NCBI GenBank assembly: GCA_030522415.1 | Contig: CM060131.1 | Span: forward strand, 4,668,203-4,732,202 | From: Channallabes apus | Taxonomy: Eukaryota > Chordata > Actinopteri > Siluriformes > Clariidae | DNA length: 64,000 bases | Direction of reading: 5' to 3' | In this document: in pieces, positions 60,057-64,000 of the stretch | Position numbering within the stretch: position 1 is the stretch's first letter | How the letters are laid out: each line of letters begins with the position of its first letter | Position numbers and translations under genes: made by a program | The notes under the pieces: model-generated | The model's input: the letters and a program-made list of their open reading frames with translations, nothing else | Database searches by the model: none | Told to the model about the DNA's origin: nothing

Positions 60057-61056
60057 AAGTTATGGCTGATTGTTGTATGCGTGTGTAATATAGAGTATAT
60101 GATATTTAATGAGGTGCTGTTTTATCACACGTACTGCCATATATGTGAAGTTTATTGCTGTTCAGTTTTAATGTGTTAGACTGTGATATTGGCACTGACG
60201 TGACAAAACATTTGGATGGTTCCAGAAGATGGTTTCACTTCATTCTTTTAATTATTTCCCATATGGTCAGTTAATTCATGATGAAACTTGTGGATTAAAT
60301 GTAAAATAGCACAAAATCTGTGCTTTATTTATTAGCTTTATTGACTACAAATACGTGTATGAAGCGTTGCCCAGTACGTCAAAACTAACTGTAGAATCAG
60401 ACTTTTTTTCCCCCTTTGAATCAAAGCCGACCAGAGCAGGTGGACATTATGCAGGCATGACGCAGAGCATGCATACAAGCAAGTGCATCAAAGCATCTTA
60501 ACATTAAAGCAAAAAAAGTGGTAAAGCACTATATGCAGGCAACATCTTCCAAGCCTTTCCAAAATGTTCTCCCAACATCACTCAATGAGACTGAGAGTGT
60601 GTTGAAACATAAACACAGCTGCATTCAAAGGCTGTATTCAGAGCAGGCACCGACTAAGCCACTATCATCTAGTTGATTTTGAAGACCTTATACAAACTTG
60701 CTAGCCATATTAATACCTGTATCTCTCTTCAATAACGTGGTTACATCTTACTGTATGTTGGGAATTATGTGGCAGCAGGGGAACGCACAAAATTATGTGC
60801 TTCAGAACCACCTGTTTTTATTTCCGTTTGTTAGGTTTAAGGAGCTTTCCCAAATGATTAATTTTTATGATAAATGAGAAGAAGAATTGTTGCTAGATAT
60901 GTGCTGCGCACCTTGATATGCTTACCGGCCAGTCCTGAAACAGCAGAGAGGGACAAAGACACACGAATGCATGATGTGTCTGAATTTCTCTGTTTATTAA
61001 CACCAAAAAGAGATTATCACACTGAGATTTGGTCATATGAGGAGACATGGAGGGTA
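60057..61056. other. Intergenic, nothing recognised
   Basis: One open frame (60874-61260) runs into the LINE relic. Its first half matches nothing I know. Confidence 0.45.
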
Positions 61057-61560
61057 TTCACATCTGCTCCACGTGGACTCTACACTGGTGTCCCACAAGG
61101 CTCAGGACTTGGTTCTCTTCTGTTCTTCCTCTATACCCAATCTCTTGGTAAGGTCATATTCTCGCACAGCTTTTCATACAACTGTTATGCGAATGACATT
61201 CTGATCACTCCCTCAGAGACAGCCCCAAGCCTTGGGGTAACTCTGGACAGTCAGCTGTAATTTTCCCCTGACACTGCTAATCTTACTCGCTCTTGTCAAT
61301 TTCTTCTTTATAACATAAGGAAGAACATAACATTTCTGTCCACACAGGGCACTCCACCCCACCCCACTTCTCCGCTCCTTCCACTGGCTTCCTGAAGCTG
61401 CATCAACTTCAAAACACTGACATCTTGCCTACAAAGCTAAAGCAGGACAGCACCCACTTACCTCTCAGCCCTAATCACCCCTCACACTGCATGTTCCCTC
61501 CATTTCTCTAGCATGGTGTACTGAGAGGCAGTAAATCCAGCGAATACCAGTTGCCGTAAA
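61057..61560 (+). pseudogene. LINE reverse transcriptase relic (CR1/Rex1-like group)
   Basis: TGVPQGSGLGSLLFFLYTQS corresponds to RT motif B. FSYNCYANDILIT is motif C with YAND instead of the catalytic YADD. SLGVTLDSQL follows, then a stop and later frame-broken remnants of the thumb region (CTCCTTCCACTGGCTTCCTG, i.e. LHWLP). Most of the domain between motif C and SLGVTLD is missing. Clade uncertain. Confidence 0.75.
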
Positions 61561-62854
61561 AAGAATAATAAGTGCGTACTGATGGTCATACATGTTCTGC
61601 AGAGAAACACTGGAAAAGGCTCTTCTTAAAGATTAATAAAGCATAAAGCTTAAGCAGCATGGATCCATGCGACAACACAGCACTGGTAAATGACCAATTT
61701 TATTTTTCATTCTAAAAAAAAAGAAAAAGCTTATACAGAAGTCCTGGCAGTGTGTTTCAACAGAGGAGGCTTCAGACATCAAAGTGTTAAAACATGTAAA
61801 TTGTACTTCTACTGGAATATGGGAATGATGTCACAAGAATTTAGAATTCACAAAATGCACTATTATTATGTCACAGAAAAAATGCAAAACAATCATTATC
61901 ATAATGTCTAAGTTGTGCTGAAACGAAGGACATATAACCCTATACTGTATATATATAAAACATTGTAATGCAAAAAATACATAAAATGCTCCAGCTATGT
62001 TTGTACACAAAAGAGTGTTTAGTTCTTAATTGTTTTTCTTTGTTTTTTTTTTTTACTTCATCTTACTCTTCACAAATGGGTGGATGGAGGGTAGGGTTTG
62101 TAGATTAGATCTTTGAAAAAGGAAATATATAGAAATACATAGAAATAAAATTTGATGTTTGATGCTCTTCATTCTTGAGTTTATGCACACGTTCGGTTTA
62201 TTGAATAAATGCCTGAAACTCAGTGAAACACATGTTTCTATTAAAGGTGCTGGTTAGTATATTTATCCATCGCTGTCTTTTTATCTTATAATACAGTGCA
62301 CCTGCAAGGCCATAACAATGGCAAAACACAGGGACACTTTTGTGAATAAAAGTTAATTTAAATTAAAGTTAAATTATATTTTACTTATATGTGTTATGTG
62401 TGTAATTACTACAATTATATTTGTAGCAAGAAATGGCTGGTATACATTACATTACAGCATACTCAAACTCTTCAGTTTTTATTTCTAAAAGTATAATTTT
62501 CACGACTGACATTTTCATCATCAGTGATGCTTTATTTCATTTTATTTAATTGATGTTAGTTTCTATTAAAGTATGTCAGTACCCTTTCAATGTGATGATA
62601 TTTTGCCTTTAAAGCATGTCTCAAAGTGCTGCAATATAGAAGACTCAGAAGACTTTTTTAACAGCACAGGCAGCAACGTAGCTCTGTTTCAGACATTCCT
62701 TAAGGTACTCATTCTTTTATGAGTTTAAATTAAGGATATTGGAACAAATGGTTTACCGTGACAGGCTGCAAAGTACATAAAGATATTTAAAAGCTGGTTG
62801 TTTAAGCAACAACCTCAGCACAAACCTCATTCTTAGTGCTTTGAATAATTCATA
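61561..62854. other. AT-rich intergenic sequence, nothing recognised
   Basis: No gene, RNA or repeat family identified. Confidence 0.45.
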
Positions 62855-64000
62855 CAGTGCGTACAGAAAAGAATCACACACATTTTGTTGCTTTGCAGCC
62901 TGAAATGAAGACACATTTTTGTTTTATTAAACTGTATTTACTCAGTGAAAATCCAAGTGAAAGATATAGAACCAACATGACAGAAGATATATATAAAACA
63001 AAATCATTGATGTGGAAAAGGATCTGTAAAACGATTTCTGGGATAAAGTTGTGCACAAGTCAGGAGATGAATCCAAAATAATTTCAAAGGCTTTATCACT
63101 GCCAAGAAGCACAGTGAAGTCTATTATTAAGAAGTGGGAGGTATTTGGTACAACACAGACCTGCCCTGTATCAGAATGTCACTCCAAACTGAATGCCAAA
63201 AGGATACCAAGAGGCCTACAGCAACTCTGAAGCAGTTGCAGGAATTTAGGACAAAGTGGTCATTTATGTGCATGTGACAATGATATCAAAATTATCCATA
63301 AATGTGGCTTCTATGGAAGGGTTGCAAGAAAAAAGCCTGAGCGACTGAACTTTGCGAAAAATGCACCTTGACAATTTTGAGGCCACATGGAAAAAGGTGT
63401 TATGGTCAGATGAGATTAAAATGTAATTATTTCCACAATACCAAATTATATGTCTGGCAGAATTCTAATACAGCTGACCATCTAAATAGTACCATTCTTG
63501 CAGTAAAGTATGGGGGTGGTAATATCCTGTTATGGGTGTTTCAGTGCAACAGGGAATGGAGCACCTGATAGGATAGAAGGGAAATGTATGAGGCAAAAAA
63601 AAAAAAAAACTGCCAAATACTTGAAGAAAACTGTTGCCCTCTCCCAAAAAGTTGGGAAGAAGGTTTACCTTCCAACATGACAATGACCCAAAGCACACAC
63701 CAAAACTGACGACACAGTGGGTGATTGAAAAAAGATGAAAGTCCTTGCATGGCCAAGTCAGAGCCCAGACCTAAAACCAATTGGAAATCTGTGGAATGAC
63801 TTGAAGACTGCCATCCACAAATTGTCATCAATAAATTTAACTCAACTTGAGCAGTTCCGTAAATACAGTATGAGTGGTCAAATATTGCAAAGTCTAGATG
63901 TGAAGGTTTGAAGGTTTGTTGGGGATGTCAGGTTTGTCCTTTTCCAAATGTGTGATTCTATTTTTTTTTCTGACATGTTGATGTTATATCTTTCATTTGG
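62855..64000 (+). mobile_element. Tc1-like transposon running off the window edge
   Basis: The left terminus is CAGTGCGTACAGAAAAGAAT after TA. The transposase relic is inside. The right end is expected just beyond the window. Confidence 0.82.
63050..63905 (+). pseudogene. Tc1-like transposase, degenerate
   Basis: Pieces in order: KALSLPRSTVKSIIKKWEVF-like HTH at about 63090-63150; KATLKQLQEF region at 63220; KKVLWSDEIKM near 63395 (first Asp, with DEI for the usual DET); VKYGGGNILLW near 63505; [13 protein letters not shown] near 63680 (second Asp); [18 protein letters not shown] near 63750, where Gly stands in place of the catalytic Glu. Several frameshifts and a poly(A) expansion at 63595. 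Inactive. Confidence 0.8.

Overview
The window looks like a stretch of a ray-finned fish (teleost) genome. It is AT-rich and intron-rich, full of dinucleotide and tetranucleotide microsatellites, and crowded with Tc1-like DNA transposons, RTE/Rex3-like and L2-clade LINEs and tRNA-derived SINEs of the kind typical of fish. A catfish or another otophysan is my guess from the repeat mix, but I cannot fix the species from sequence alone.

One host gene is recognisable: SPHKAP (sphingosine kinase 1 interactor, A-kinase anchoring protein), on the + strand. Nine coding exons were placed by hand between 20022 and 57376 (20022-20081, 27357-27494, 32637-32889, 40139-43253, 46159-46326, 53335-53418, 56022-56065, 56715-56899, 57233-57376). 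Their splice phases fit, and the total of 4191 nt is exactly 1397 codons including the stop. The 3.1 kb fourth exon carries both PKA-RI anchoring helices, and the last two exons carry the conserved C-terminal domain. The first coding exon(s) were not found and probably lie upstream or are too short to recognise. A candidate poly(A) signal lies at 58273.

Layout. 1-1265: frameshifted 3' end of a Ty3/gypsy pol. 1486-4558: RTE/Rex3-like LINE on the - strand with a 12-bp target duplication and a deleted RT catalytic core. 6760-8692: internally deleted L2-clade LINE. 8695-8995: Tc1-like tail. 9855-11536: non-autonomous DNA elements. 11695-13215: SINE-like fragments. 13388-15040: a hAT MITE followed by two different Tc1-type remnants. 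15273-17287: a pogo/Tigger-like element (TA target) containing an LTR and a 279-codon gag-like ORF. 21115-25117: a truncated Harbinger-like MITE and two head-to-head Tc1 elements forming a 1.6 kb palindrome. 27640-32504: a nest of MITEs, with hAT and Tc1 elements inserted in a second pogo-like element. 35528-36732: a hAT element with perfect 8-bp target duplication. 39118-40088: a third pogo-like copy ending 50 bp before the large SPHKAP exon. 43394-45462: a foldback element with about 0.5 kb arms. 46671-47179 and 50952-53275: mariner/Tc1-like relics, the latter with a nested Harbinger-like MITE. 53875-55735: an L2 derivative and a Tc1-like relic with a SINE inside. Downstream of SPHKAP: Tc1-like fragments, a young SINE with 15-bp target duplications (59639-60041), a LINE RT relic (61057-61560) and another Tc1-like element running to the window end.

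Everything except SPHKAP appears to be selfish or relic DNA. All transposase and reverse-transcriptase genes seen are broken by stops, frameshifts or deletions. The most unusual features are the terminal SPHKAP exon bracketed by complementary (GT)n and (CA)n tracts, the Tc1 palindrome, and the uncharacterised gag-like ORF behind an LTR.
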